Assembly (NCBI GenBank): GCA_004299305.1
Contig: SCPZ01000070.1
Span: 39,537-103,536 of the forward strand
Length of the DNA: 64,000 nucleotides
Direction of reading: 5' to 3'
Origin: Methylobacter sp.
GTDB taxonomy: Bacteria; Pseudomonadota; Gammaproteobacteria; Methylococcales; Methylomonadaceae
Shown here: piece after piece, positions 8,680 through 17,699 of the stretch
Layout: each line of letters starts with the position of its first letter
How positions within the stretch are numbered: position 1 is the first letter of the stretch
Notes under the pieces: model-generated
Database searches by the model: none
Told to the model about the DNA's origin: nothing
Seen by the model: only the letters and a program-made list of their open reading frames with translations
Position numbers and translations under genes: made by a program

Positions 8680-8996
8680 TGTTCGGCTTAAGCGCAAAGA
8701 CGCTGGCGGCTATTCAGACTTGCTTGCAGCAATACCCGGAAATTGTCTGGGCCAAGATTTACGGCTCCCGCGCCAAGGGCGACTATGAGCGCGGCTCGGA
8801 CATTGACTTGGCTTTTGGCAGCCCTACCGACTGTTCGGCAAATTTGCTCGAAGCATTGGACAACCTGCCCACCCCTTATCTGTTTGACGTAACGCATTAC
8901 GAAAGCCTGAAACACGAAGGCTTGAAGGCCCATATAGATCGGATCGGCGTAGTAATTTATCAGCGCGGTGAATTGAATGACGTGTTGATGACCTGA
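8679..8996 (+). CDS. MntA-like minimal nucleotidyltransferase (antitoxin)
   Basis: A 105-residue nucleotidyltransferase of the MNT fold: G29-S30-RAKGDYERGS-D41-I-D43 is the GS-x10-DxD catalytic signature. In characterised pairs it transfers AMP to the Tyr of the HEPN partner and neutralises it. The start at 8679 is chosen because the ATG overlaps the stop of the upstream partner; an upstream frame reaching 8616 would overlap that gene by 60 bases. Likely the antitoxin of a type VII-like toxin-antitoxin module; activity is inferred from family membership. Confidence 0.88.
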   Translation: MFGLSAKTLAAIQTCLQQYPEIVWAKIYGSRAKGDYERGSDIDLAFGSPTDCSANLLEALDNLPTPYLFDVTHYESLKHEGLKAHIDRIGVVIYQRGELNDVLMT

Positions 8997-9053
8997 TAGG
9001 TGAGTTTCAAGCGCCTCAATGAACATGTAACTTAGCCCCCCATATCCCCCAAA

Positions 9054-9611
9054 ATGCCCCATCACTCCCTGTTCAAAATAAAAAACGCCGTCCGTCATCT
9101 TAAAGCCGGAGCGGTAATTGCCTACCCCACAGAAGCCGTCTACGGCTTAGGCTGCGACCCGCTCAATGAAGCGGCGGTCATGACCCTGCTCGACATCAAA
9201 CAACGCCCGATAGAAAAAGGCCTGATACTTATTGCCTCATCCCTGGAGCAACTGCGCCCCTACCTCGTTTTAGATCAAACCATCATTACTCGCATAACAC
9301 CCACTTGGCCCGGCCCTGTCACCTGGGTTATCCCAGTCCAGCCCTGGGTGCCAAAATGGTTGAGCGGCGAACATCAATCGCTGGCCGTCAGAGTGACCGA
9401 TCACCCAATAGCCCACGATTTATGCGCCCAATTCGGCAGCCCGTTGGTCTCCACCAGCGCCAATCCCACCACCCGCCCTGCTATCAAAGAATCGAGAAAA
9501 TTGTTAAAAACCTTTGCCGACGCCGATATTTTTATCGTTCACGGCAAAGTCGGCAAGCTTGAACAGGAAACAGCTATTTATGATGCAGTAAGCGGAAAGC
9601 GGTTGCGTTGA
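9054..9611 (+). CDS. tsaC: threonylcarbamoyl-AMP synthase TsaC (YrdC family)
   Basis: Makes threonylcarbamoyl-AMP from Thr, bicarbonate and ATP for t6A37 modification of ANN-decoding tRNAs. The YrdC/Sua5 fold is evident: GAVIAYPTEAVYGLGCDP near the N-terminus, IKQRPIEKGLILI, WPGPVTWVIP, LAVRVTDHP and PLVSTSANPTT. At 185 residues it is the short TsaC form without the Sua5 C-terminal domain. The smg-topA-tsaC order matches other gammaproteobacteria apart from the inserted HEPN/MNT pair. Confidence 0.95.
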   Translation: MPHHSLFKIKNAVRHLKAGAVIAYPTEAVYGLGCDPLNEAAVMTLLDIKQRPIEKGLILIASSLEQLRPYLVLDQTIITRITPTWPGPVTWVIPVQPWVPKWLSGEHQSLAVRVTDHPIAHDLCAQFGSPLVSTSANPTTRPAIKESRKLLKTFADADIFIVHGKVGKLEQETAIYDAVSGKRLR

Positions 9612-9852
9612 TCATAAAAGCACGAAAGCCCAAAGTAGGATGCACGAGATAATTCAAAGCCTGTTCCGTTAACTTAATTATTTGAATATCGATACAACCG
9701 TTGAGCTGTTCGTCTGCGTTTGCCAGGCAGGGCGGCATCGTTCTCCAACCAGAATTGCAACAGGTCGAGTATAGTGAGCCCCAGTCACTAAAAAATTTAA
9801 GTAATAGACTTATCCGCCGCTACATTGGCATACCGACACAGGAGTAAATACC

Positions 9853-10497
9853 GTGAACATTAAATATTTAAAACCAGCATTCGCTGCACCTACTCCCAAC
9901 AAAGGTGTGGCGCATACGCCGTTCTTGGCGGTAGCAGGGTTGGCTGTCAGCTTATTGGTGACTGCTTGCACTACGACGAAGGCGCCGCCGCTTGCATTTT
10001 TTCCGCAGAAGACCATAAGCGCCACAGGTTATGGCACGGTCGAAAAAAGCGATCGCTATTCACGCTCGCAAATTAAATTAATGGCCATGAGGGCGTCCAA
10101 AATGGATGCTTACAGGAGTTTGGCCGAGCAGCTTACCGGCATCCAGTTGCGCGGACAGACCACGCTCGAAGATATGGAAGTCACCCATGACAGTTATCAG
10201 GTTTATCTTAATGCTTATTTGCGCGGAGCAAGGGTAAAAAGAACCTCGGCTATCGGCAGCGACATCTATGCCGGCGATGATACTTTTGAAACGGTTGTTG
10301 AACTTGACTTGACACCAAGATTCTATGAATGCATTAACGGCTCAAGTGAATTGATTAATCAATGTCTACAACAAAATCAGGAAAGTCCAACGCCAGGTTT
10401 TGAGCCTAATCCCCCAAAGGTGTCCAGCATTGACTCAGGCTGTAATGCCGCTGATTGCTACAACTACCCTAATACCAAGGGATTTAATCGAAAATAA
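9853..10497 (+). CDS. flgP: FlgP-like LPP20 family lipoprotein
   Basis: A 214-residue lipoprotein starting at a GTG with AGGAG a few bases upstream. The signal region ends in a lipobox (VTAC) near residue 38. The mature part, with GYGTVE, a long helix LMAMRASKMDAYRSLAEQL, GIQLRGQTTLEDM and a hydrophobic YLNAYLRGARV strand, matches the LPP20/FlgP family, which forms basal-body-associated outer-membrane structures in polarly flagellated bacteria. The FlgT-like and FliW genes that follow support a flagellar role. The C-terminal about 45 residues, rich in P, N and C, look variable. Confidence 0.8.
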   Translation: MNIKYLKPAFAAPTPNKGVAHTPFLAVAGLAVSLLVTACTTTKAPPLAFFPQKTISATGYGTVEKSDRYSRSQIKLMAMRASKMDAYRSLAEQLTGIQLRGQTTLEDMEVTHDSYQVYLNAYLRGARVKRTSAIGSDIYAGDDTFETVVELDLTPRFYECINGSSELINQCLQQNQESPTPGFEPNPPKVSSIDSGCNAADCYNYPNTKGFNRK

Positions 10498-10610
10498 CCC
10501 GAACTGGTATTGTGTAACCTTTTCACATTCCTGGCCTCATTTATAAAGCGGTTACTGCTGCACACATACGCTTTAAAAATCCCCATAGGAACAACAAACC
10601 GGTTGAATGG

Positions 10611-11834
10611 ATGGCAAAAATATTATTCAAATATCTATGGGTCGCCTGCTTATTAAGTCAGTCATGCACTACTGTTCAACCCCATGCTGATACTAATGTG
10701 GTAACCGTCGAAGGTCAGGCGGCTATTAGCAAGAGTATGCCGTTATTAGCTAAAAAACAGGCCTTGCAGGATGCTATCCGTCAGGCATCCATGCAATCGT
10801 CTGTTAATATTCACAGCCAGACTTTAGTCAGCCAAAATAATGTTTCACTGGATACTCTTTCGATGCGCACCGCTGCTGCGGTGAGCAACACTAAAATAAT
10901 CAAGGAATGGACTACCGATAATATCTATCATGTTGTAGCCATGGTGGAGTTATCTACAGACAGTTCCTGCACACCCCATTATCGCAAACGCATTATTTCA
11001 ACCGCCTTCCCTTTAGTTAAACAAGAACAGCTGAGCGCTTACGAAACACAGGACTTATACGCCGGCATTCCACGCGAGCTTAATAATCTTTTAATCGAGT
11101 CCGGCGATTTTATCGGCAGCAATGCTACCAATATTAACCTATACCCAAGAGCCGACTTGGCCCCGGAAGAACAAGACCGCACCGCCTATCGACCATCAAA
11201 AGTAATGCAAATAACCGCATCAAACGGGGTCCAATTTGTATTGTCAGGTGTAATTAGGGATCTGGAAGTCGAATCCAGCGAATACATGAGAGGCGCAGGG
11301 CCCCTGGCATTCGCCAGAAGTTTAGCGCGCGATGTCGTCGCCAGGCGCGGAATTGGCATTGATGTTTATGTACATGACGGGTTCACCGGGGCATTACTGT
11401 TCCAGCAGCGCTATGTTGATGATGTCATCGGCGATGTGTGGATTCCCGCGACCTATACAGTAGGCAGCGAGCGCTTTAACGCTACCTCGACCGGCGCGAA
11501 AATAGCTCAAATTATAGACCGGGCAAGCACCGATATTCGTAAATCCTTAAGTTGCCACCCTTTTGCAACGCGTATTATTGACATTAAGGAGGATAAAGTA
11601 TTTATTGATGCGGGGGCACAGGAAAGACTTAATGTCGGCGATCAGCTGGTGGTTTACAGCTCGGGCAATAATGACTTGAATCTTGATGGCGGCTTCAGTT
11701 TTATAGGTAAAGACAAGCAACCGGCCGGTGTATTAACCATCCGCACTATCACACCCCGTTACGCCATAGGTAGTTTGGAGGTCCCTGCCCGTGAACTGGG
11801 TGTCAAAGCTGGCGACTGGGTGAAATCCTGGTAA
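10611..11834 (+). CDS. flgT: FlgT-like flagellar basal-body protein
   Basis: A 407-residue exported protein with a signal peptide and a possible lipobox (QSC) near residue 20. It follows the three-domain FlgT layout: an N-terminal LPP20-like domain (VTVEGQAAI..KKQALQDAIRQA), a TolB-N-like middle region (about 130-290) and a C-terminal barrel-like domain (EDKVFIDAGAQERLNVGDQLVVY..VKAGDWVKSW). In Vibrio FlgT builds the H ring around the L and P rings. Here it follows flgP by 113 bases; no flgO is seen. The assignment rests on domain pattern and context. Confidence 0.78.
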   Translation: MAKILFKYLWVACLLSQSCTTVQPHADTNVVTVEGQAAISKSMPLLAKKQALQDAIRQASMQSSVNIHSQTLVSQNNVSLDTLSMRTAAAVSNTKIIKEWTTDNIYHVVAMVELSTDSSCTPHYRKRIISTAFPLVKQEQLSAYETQDLYAGIPRELNNLLIESGDFIGSNATNINLYPRADLAPEEQDRTAYRPSKVMQITASNGVQFVLSGVIRDLEVESSEYMRGAGPLAFARSLARDVVARRGIGIDVYVHDGFTGALLFQQRYVDDVIGDVWIPATYTVGSERFNATSTGAKIAQIIDRASTDIRKSLSCHPFATRIIDIKEDKVFIDAGAQERLNVGDQLVVYSSGNNDLNLDGGFSFIGKDKQPAGVLTIRTITPRYAIGSLEVPARELGVKAGDWVKSW

Positions 11835-11919
11835 ATAGCTTATTACAAGCTAGCCTTGCTATACTGACGGTTTTAGACTATATGTTTACTTTTTATATTC
11901 ACCTTTAGCGGAGTTTATT

Positions 11920-12381
11920 ATGGAAATCAAATCAAGTTTTTTCGGCGAACAAACCATTGATCCCAACACTATCATTAACTTTCCCAACGGGATTCCAGGC
12001 TTTGAAGATCAAACCCGTTTCAAGCTATTTCATCAGGAAGGCAGCGACTCCCTCATTTACTGGCTGCAATCGTTAGATGATGAATCCCTTACTTTTTCAG
12101 TTGCACAACCGTCTATTTTCAATATCGATTACAACCTTGTGTTAAACGATGCAGAAGAAGCCACACTGGGCATTGAAGATACCGCTGACGCACTTGTCCT
12201 GATCATTCTACATAAAGACGAATCCGACCAGCCTACTATTAAAGGATCCATTAAATCCCCATTGGTGATTAACAGTGCAAAGCGAATAGGCTTGCAAAAA
12301 GTGCTTACTCAAGTAGAACAAAGCACAACACTGACTGACATTGGCAGTGGCAGTGAGGTGAATATTTCTGAAGGCGCATAA
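11920..12381 (+). CDS. fliW: flagellar assembly factor FliW
   Basis: FliW binds the RNA-binding regulator CsrA and flagellin, coupling flagellin level to hag/fliC translation. The sequence fits: TIINFPNGIPGFEDQTRF near residues 19-37, then SLTFSVAQPSIFNIDY and a C-terminal IKGSIKSPLVINSAKRIGLQ element. The length of 153 residues is usual. A GCGGAG ribosome-binding site precedes the ATG. csrA, the usual neighbour, is not downstream. The gene ends at the terminator at 12457. Confidence 0.93.
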   Translation: MEIKSSFFGEQTIDPNTIINFPNGIPGFEDQTRFKLFHQEGSDSLIYWLQSLDDESLTFSVAQPSIFNIDYNLVLNDAEEATLGIEDTADALVLIILHKDESDQPTIKGSIKSPLVINSAKRIGLQKVLTQVEQSTTLTDIGSGSEVNISEGA

Positions 12382-12456
12382 AGCCTGCAAAAAATAAATA
12401 TCTCTTAGAAATAAAGCGCTTTACCCAATTTTCGGCAAACGCAGATGTTATAGGTT

Positions 12457-12482
12457 ACTGCCGCTTTTAGCGGCAGTTTTTA
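12457..12482 (+). terminator. intrinsic terminator after fliW
   Basis: ACTGCCGC - TTTTA - GCGGCAGT followed by a run of T: a classic rho-independent terminator, located 75 bases past the fliW stop. Confidence 0.9.
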
Positions 12483-12655
12483 TAGGTGGGAATGAGCGTA
12501 AATGTATGAGAAAAACAGCGTAGCGGTGTACAGGAGGCTTGCATAAGCAGCGGCCTAAATAAACCGACATCCTGTTATTTAAGACTTTATGAATTTCAGC
12601 GGATATTCAAAAAACAGTTTTATGCATATTGAAATCGCACGGATAAGACCGATCA

Positions 12656-13042
12656 TCAAACAGAGGCCGCCTGAACCGGAATAGAACTAGCTGAACGCTG
12701 CACCTGATTTTTTTCATTAAAATAAATCAAGGTAGGCTTATGGCTTTCCGCTTCCTTTTGCTCCAATATTGCAAATGCGCAAACAATAATCAGGTCGCCG
12801 GGACACGCCAACCGAGCAGCCGCTCCATTAACTGAAAACAACCCCGAGCCTGCTTCAGCACGAATGGCGTAGGTCGTAAAACGCGCGCCGTTATTGATAT
12901 TGTAAATCTGTATCTGCTCGTATTCCCTGATACCCGATAAATCGAGAATATTGCTGTCAATCGCACAAGAACCCTCGTAACCCAATTCCGAATGGGTCAC
13001 CGTGGCTCTATGTAATTTCGCTTTAAGCATCGTGATTTGCAT
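12656..13042 (-). CDS. panD: aspartate 1-decarboxylase proenzyme
   Basis: Makes beta-alanine for pantothenate. The self-cleavage site is G24-S25 in GYEGSCAID; Ser25 becomes the pyruvoyl cofactor. Substrate-site residues around LHRATVTH and the [11 protein letters not shown] / [12 protein letters not shown] segments are standard. A length of 128 residues is normal. Last gene of the pcnB-folK-panB-panC-panD run, 102 bases downstream of panC, so it may have its own promoter. Confidence 0.96.
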   Translation of the reverse strand: MQITMLKAKLHRATVTHSELGYEGSCAIDSNILDLSGIREYEQIQIYNINNGARFTTYAIRAEAGSGLFSVNGAAARLACPGDLIIVCAFAILEQKEAESHKPTLIYFNEKNQVQRSASSIPVQAASV

Positions 13043-13144
13043 AATAAAACACTATAAATACCTTTGAGAACCGCGCATTATCCATTAATTACGACAATGC
13101 ATCAACTTTTAGCACTTTTCAAATTTTCCAAATCCTGCTATTGC

Positions 13145-13987
13145 TTATCTGGAAAAATAAATATTATCGATTAGCCGGGTTTTGTTTAAGCGTGCCGCCG
13201 CCAACAAAACCAGTTCCACGTCATCTGCGCCTGCTTTTTTTAAATCACCCATCCTGCACACGCTAAAATAATCCGGTTGAAAACCGGATTCCTGCAAAAA
13301 CAACAGCGCCCTACGCTCTATTTCCTGATAAGACTGCTTTCCCGCCAAAACGGCCTCGCGCGCGACGCATAAGGACTGATATAGTTTTGCTGCAACCGTT
13401 TTTTCCTCTGCGGTTAAATAACCATTTCTGGAACTCATCGCCAATCCGCTTGCTTCCCGAACTGTTTCCACACCGGTTATTTCAATCGGAATATTCAAAT
13501 CCCTAACCATCGTCCGTATCACCGTCAACTGCTGAAAATCTTTTAACCCGAACAAGGCAATGTCCGGCTGTACCATATTAAATAACTTACAAACAACTGT
13601 CGCAACACCGTTAAAATGTCCCGGCCTAAACGCACCGCAATACTGTTCAGATATACCGGTTACCGAGACGACTGTTTTGGCCGCTGGCGCGTAAACTTCT
13701 GAAACGGCCGGTTGAAACAGCAAATCCACACACGCAGCATCGAGTTTTTGCTGATCTTCGCGCTCGGTACGAGGATAGGTCTCAAAATCCTCACCAACTC
13801 CAAACTGGGTTGGATTTACAAAAATACTGACGACCACACGATCCGCTTTGTTTTTAGCGTCATCCACCAGCGCCAGATGCCCGGCATGCAGATTGCCCAT
13901 CGTCGGCACCAATGCAACGCTCTGTCCCGCCAAACGCCACGCCCTAACGGCATCGCGTAATTCCGATACAGTACTAACTATGTACAT
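13145..13987 (-). CDS. panC: pantothenate synthetase
   Basis: ATP-dependent condensation of pantoate and beta-alanine. Class I tRNA-synthetase-like nucleotidyltransferase fold with VPTMGNLHAGHLALV (HIGH-like) near residue 28 and the AMSSRNGYL signature near residue 185. The FALFGLKDFQQL region (here IALFGLKDFQQL) is also recognisable. 280 residues, the normal size. Five bases separate it from panB upstream. Confidence 0.96.
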   Translation of the reverse strand: MYIVSTVSELRDAVRAWRLAGQSVALVPTMGNLHAGHLALVDDAKNKADRVVVSIFVNPTQFGVGEDFETYPRTEREDQQKLDAACVDLLFQPAVSEVYAPAAKTVVSVTGISEQYCGAFRPGHFNGVATVVCKLFNMVQPDIALFGLKDFQQLTVIRTMVRDLNIPIEITGVETVREASGLAMSSRNGYLTAEEKTVAAKLYQSLCVAREAVLAGKQSYQEIERRALLFLQESGFQPDYFSVCRMGDLKKAGADDVELVLLAAARLNKTRLIDNIYFSR

Positions 13988-13992
13988 AAATA

Positions 13993-14808
13993 TTAAAAAC
14001 CATGCTCAGCCGCTGGAAACAGGGACTGCTTGACCGCTTGGTGATAGGCATTAATGGCCTCCTCAATATTTGCTGCGTCACTCATGAAATTCCTGGAAAA
14101 ACGCGGACGCTTGCCAACTCCGATATTGAGCATATCGTAAAGCACCAGCACCTGTGCATCGCAGTCTACGCCTGCTCCGATGCCTATCACTGGAATCGTT
14201 AATTGCGTACTGATGTCTCTTGCCAAACTTGCTGGGACGCACTCCAGCAGCAGCAGACCTGCACCCGCCTGTTGCAATTGATGAGCATCGACCAGCATTT
14301 TTTCGGCTGCCGCGCGCTCCTTGCCCTGAACCTTATAACTGCCCAATTGATTAATCGATTGCGGCAATAGACCCAAATGCCCGCAAACCGGAATGCCTTG
14401 ATCGACCAGAAAGCTGACGCAATCGATTCTCGCCCCTTCCAGCTTAACCATTTGAGCGCCGCCAGCCTGCATCAGTTTAGCGGCATTTTTGGCCGCCATA
14501 ACAGGCGTGGCATAAGTCATAAACGGCAAATCAGCAATAATAAACGCCCGCCGCCGGGCATTGCTAACGCACCGAGTATGATAGACCATGTCCCTGATAG
14601 TAACCGGCAACGTCGTATCATGGCCCTGAATAACCATACCCAGGGAATCCCCCACCAGCATCACATCAACACCAACTTTATCGATTAACGCGCTAAAACT
14701 CGCATCGTAGACAGTTAAGCAGGAGATTTTCTCGCCGCGTTGTTTCATGGCGGCCAAATCGGTAATTGACAACGGTTTTAGCGCAGCTGTAGAAGAATAT
14801 TGATTCAT
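13993..14808 (-). CDS. panB: 3-methyl-2-oxobutanoate hydroxymethyltransferase
   Basis: Makes ketopantoate from alpha-ketoisovalerate and methylene-THF. The TIM-barrel signatures are present: SCLTVYDASFSALIDKVGVD read in parts, MLVGDSLGMVIQGHD (Mg ligand Asp), FMTYATP, GGAQMVKLEGA and PVCGHLGLLPQS. 271 residues. The operon places all three pantothenate genes together with folK. Confidence 0.96.
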   Translation of the reverse strand: MNQYSSTAALKPLSITDLAAMKQRGEKISCLTVYDASFSALIDKVGVDVMLVGDSLGMVIQGHDTTLPVTIRDMVYHTRCVSNARRRAFIIADLPFMTYATPVMAAKNAAKLMQAGGAQMVKLEGARIDCVSFLVDQGIPVCGHLGLLPQSINQLGSYKVQGKERAAAEKMLVDAHQLQQAGAGLLLLECVPASLARDISTQLTIPVIGIGAGVDCDAQVLVLYDMLNIGVGKRPRFSRNFMSDAANIEEAINAYHQAVKQSLFPAAEHGF

Positions 14809-14848
14809 TTTAATTGGATGGACTTAGGCTTGAAGACAAGGGCAAGAA

Positions 14849-15352
14849 TCAATCCAGCCGTTTCAATCCATTCATGGAACACTGGGCAAGCAGGTCGGCA
14901 ATATCGCCTTTTCCAGGCACCCGTATGTGCGGAGCGATCTCATATAAGGGATACAAGACAAAAGCCCGCTCAGCCAGACCCGGATGCGGCACGCTTAAAT
15001 CAGGCAATTCAATAAGCTGGTCGCCATAGATCAACACATCCAAATCCAGCGTTCTTGCTCCCCAACGCTCAGCTTTTCTAATCCGGCCCTGATCGTTTTC
15101 GATGCGTTGTAGGCACCTCAGCAAATCCATCGGCGGCAAATCGGTTGCAACACACATCACCGCATTAACGTAGTCAGGCTGATCCTTGGGCCCCATAGGC
15201 AAACTATGATACAAACTGGAAAACGCCAGCTCTTTAACTCCGGCTATCTGCGTTATTGCTGTGCGCGCTGATTTTATTTGCTCAGCAGGGTTTGCAAGGT
15301 TACTACCCAAACCTATGTAAGCAGCGACCCAATCAATTTCTGAGTTTTTCAT
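14849..15352 (-). CDS. folK: 2-amino-4-hydroxy-6-hydroxymethyldihydropteridine pyrophosphokinase
   Basis: Transfers pyrophosphate from ATP to hydroxymethyl-dihydropterin in folate synthesis. HPPK motifs: AYIGLGSNLANP at the N-terminus and RWGARTLDLDVLIYGD, whose Asp pair binds Mg. 167 residues. It lies 40 bases upstream of panB and 11 bases after pcnB; folate made here feeds the methylene-THF used by PanB. Confidence 0.95.
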   Translation of the reverse strand: MKNSEIDWVAAYIGLGSNLANPAEQIKSARTAITQIAGVKELAFSSLYHSLPMGPKDQPDYVNAVMCVATDLPPMDLLRCLQRIENDQGRIRKAERWGARTLDLDVLIYGDQLIELPDLSVPHPGLAERAFVLYPLYEIAPHIRVPGKGDIADLLAQCSMNGLKRLD

Positions 15353-15363
15353 GACTAAATGCT

Positions 15364-16767
15364 TTAAGAACCTGTTTTTGGCGCGCTATCGCCAGCTTTT
15401 TTATGATAGCTTTTTTTACGTCCTGACTTGCTATTTTGGGTGCGGCGCGGCGGCTGGGTCATTTTTCTTTGTTCATTTTCATCGGCATTCTGGTACCTAG
15501 TCCACCACTCAGCCAACTCTGGATTAGCTCCTCCGGTCTCTGCGCGCAATAACAAAAAGTCATAGCCCGCTCTAAAGCGAGGATGCCCGATCAAGCGGCT
15601 GGGTTTAGAACCGATACGCGCATTAAATTTGGGCTGCAAACTCCAAACCTCACGCATAGCCATACTGATATGGCGCGGCAAAGCCGTACTTCTGATCTGC
15701 CTGGCAATAACCTCACTGGCAGCATCCTGATAGGCGATGTACTCAACCTCGCCTTGCGCCATTTTTTCTTTGGCCTGCATCCGCACTGGTTCCCACAAAA
15801 AAGCCGCCAACAAAAAGTAAGCCGTAACCGTTTTACCCTCGGCTATCCTGTTATCCGAATTTTCCAGCGCTCTAATCAACAGCAACCGGGGAAAACCGTT
15901 TTCTTCAACTGCCAGACTGTTTTCCGTAGCAGGAAACAGCACCTGAAAAAGTCCGTAATGCCTGAGTGTTTCAAAAGTTTGCAACGCATAGCCGGATAAA
16001 AACAGCTTTAACGCTTCATCATAAAGTCTGGCAGAGGGTATGCTTGCGAGTAAAGGGGCATCATTATGTATCGCCTTCTCGCAATCATGATCCAACTTGA
16101 AACCGAGTTTTATGGCAAACCGCACCGCTCTTAACATACGCACCGGGTCTTCTCGAAAACGCATTTCGGGATCGCCGATCAGTCTGAGTGTCCCGGTTTT
16201 ATGGTCGGCCATACCGCCGACAAAATCCACTACCGAAAAATCCTTGATATTATAATAGAGCGCATTAACCGTAAAATCCCTGCGCCAAACATCCTCCTCA
16301 ATCGTACCGTAGACATTATCCCGCAACAAACGCCCTTCCTTGTTAAGCACCTGCTTGTCGTTTTGCTCCTCTCCTGCTCCTCGAAAAGTCGCAACTTCAA
16401 TAATTTCCCGGCCAAAATGCACATGGGCCAGACGAAACCTGCGCCCGATTAACCGACAATTACGGAATACTTTTCTGACTTGATCAGGATCGGCATTGGT
16501 GACAACATCAAAATCCTTGGGCTCTCGTCCCAACAACAAATCACGTACACAACCGCCGACCAAATAAGCATCGAACCCCTCTTTTTGCAAGCGATACAAA
16601 ACTTTCAACGCGTTCTCACTGATCATAGATCGAGAGATATTGTGTTCCGCACGCGAATATATTTTGACTTGCGCCCCAACGGGCTCGGTTTCATGCCTTG
16701 CTGACGCGTCAATCCTGCGCAGTGCAGGCTTAATAATTTTTTTAAAGAAGTTTAAAATGATATCCAC
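15364..16767 (-). CDS. pcnB: poly(A) polymerase I
   Basis: Adds 3' poly(A) tails that target RNAs for decay. It has the class II nucleotidyltransferase head: YLVGGCVRDLLLG then DFDVVTNA (catalytic Asp pair), RRDFTVNALYY, and the RNA-binding ERhead/DPVRMLRAVRFAIKLGF motif. The C-terminus is basic and low in complexity (RRTQNSKSGRKKSYHKK), typical of PcnB and absent from CCA-adding enzymes. 467 residues. First gene of the folate/pantothenate run; the same order occurs in Escherichia coli. Confidence 0.94.
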   Translation of the reverse strand: MDIILNFFKKIIKPALRRIDASARHETEPVGAQVKIYSRAEHNISRSMISENALKVLYRLQKEGFDAYLVGGCVRDLLLGREPKDFDVVTNADPDQVRKVFRNCRLIGRRFRLAHVHFGREIIEVATFRGAGEEQNDKQVLNKEGRLLRDNVYGTIEEDVWRRDFTVNALYYNIKDFSVVDFVGGMADHKTGTLRLIGDPEMRFREDPVRMLRAVRFAIKLGFKLDHDCEKAIHNDAPLLASIPSARLYDEALKLFLSGYALQTFETLRHYGLFQVLFPATENSLAVEENGFPRLLLIRALENSDNRIAEGKTVTAYFLLAAFLWEPVRMQAKEKMAQGEVEYIAYQDAASEVIARQIRSTALPRHISMAMREVWSLQPKFNARIGSKPSRLIGHPRFRAGYDFLLLRAETGGANPELAEWWTRYQNADENEQRKMTQPPRRTQNSKSGRKKSYHKKAGDSAPKTGS

Positions 16768-16989
16768 ACCCTGTTTATTTTTCTAAATTGTATTAATTAT
16801 ATCATTGCTGATGAATTGTAACCCATTAGGTAAGTTTCTTTTACATTCCCCTTTTGAATGGAGTAGAATCACCATTCTGATTTTTACCGGCAATTCTAAT
16901 GACATCGTATTGCACATACCAGATAAAAGATCAGACAACCATTTTTTAAACACTCGCACAAACATTAGCGTGCTTGACTGGAATTTGTT

Positions 16990-17166
16990 ATGTTCAAAAA
17001 GATTCTTAATAGTTTAATTGACCAACCCTTGTTAACCAGCCTTTTTGCAACAGATTTTTTCATTCTTCTGTTTCATAGACCGCCATTCCTTTTTTCCCTC
17101 GTAATGCTGGGAGCGCTAATGGCCATGTGCATGTATTTTGGTCAAAAACTAGCCTTATTTAAATAA
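16990..17166 (+). CDS. small membrane protein, 58 residues
   Basis: ATG at 16990 opens a 58-codon frame encoding a basic start (MFKKILNS) followed by a hydrophobic run (about residues 24-52), consistent with one or two membrane segments. The stop codon is immediately followed by the TTG start of the RDD gene, so the two may be translationally coupled. I do not recognise the family. Support is only the composition and the tight junction; it may not be real. Confidence 0.4.
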   Translation: MFKKILNSLIDQPLLTSLFATDFFILLFHRPPFLFSLVMLGALMAMCMYFGQKLALFK

Positions 17167-17637
17167 TTGCTCGGGTCAACAAAGAATACACCGGAAGAAC
17201 CAGGCAATGCCCCTATATCAAAGCCTGGTTTTTTACGTCGCCTCGCAGCAATACTTTACGACCTCCTACTGCTGATCGCCGTTTTATTTGTCGCAACCGC
17301 CCTGTTGCTTCCTTTAAACGCCGGCGAGGCTTTCACTGCCCAACAATTTTTTTTCCCACTGTATCTACTGCTGGTCAGCTTTCTCTTTTACGCTTGGTTC
17401 TGGACTCATGGCGGGCAAACACTGGGCCTACGCGCATGGAAAATAAAATTACTCACGTTGGAGGGGAAACCCATCAGCTGGAAACAGGCTTTGCTCCGTT
17501 TCATGGCTGCCATCCTGTCATGGGGATTCTGCGGACTGGGCTTCTTATGGATTCTTGTCGACGAAAACCAGCGTAGCTGGCACGATCGGCTGTCCAAAAC
17601 AGAACTCTTTTTTGACGATCACGACACACATCCTTAA
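17167..17637 (+). CDS. RDD family membrane protein
   Basis: A 156-residue protein with three or four transmembrane segments and the RDD signature: FLRRLAAILYDLLLL (Arg...Asp) at the first helix and the second-helix D/E and C-terminal WHDRLSKTELF. Family members are thought to be transport-related; no substrate is known for this one. The only plausible start is TTG at 17167, abutting the previous stop. It precedes the HDOD gene by 62 bases. Confidence 0.85.
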   Translation: MLGSTKNTPEEPGNAPISKPGFLRRLAAILYDLLLLIAVLFVATALLLPLNAGEAFTAQQFFFPLYLLLVSFLFYAWFWTHGGQTLGLRAWKIKLLTLEGKPISWKQALLRFMAAILSWGFCGLGFLWILVDENQRSWHDRLSKTELFFDDHDTHP

Positions 17638-17699
17638 TCTATTGCAAAATATACCAATCCACACACCTTCCAAACAATAAATTTATTAGTGATGTCATC

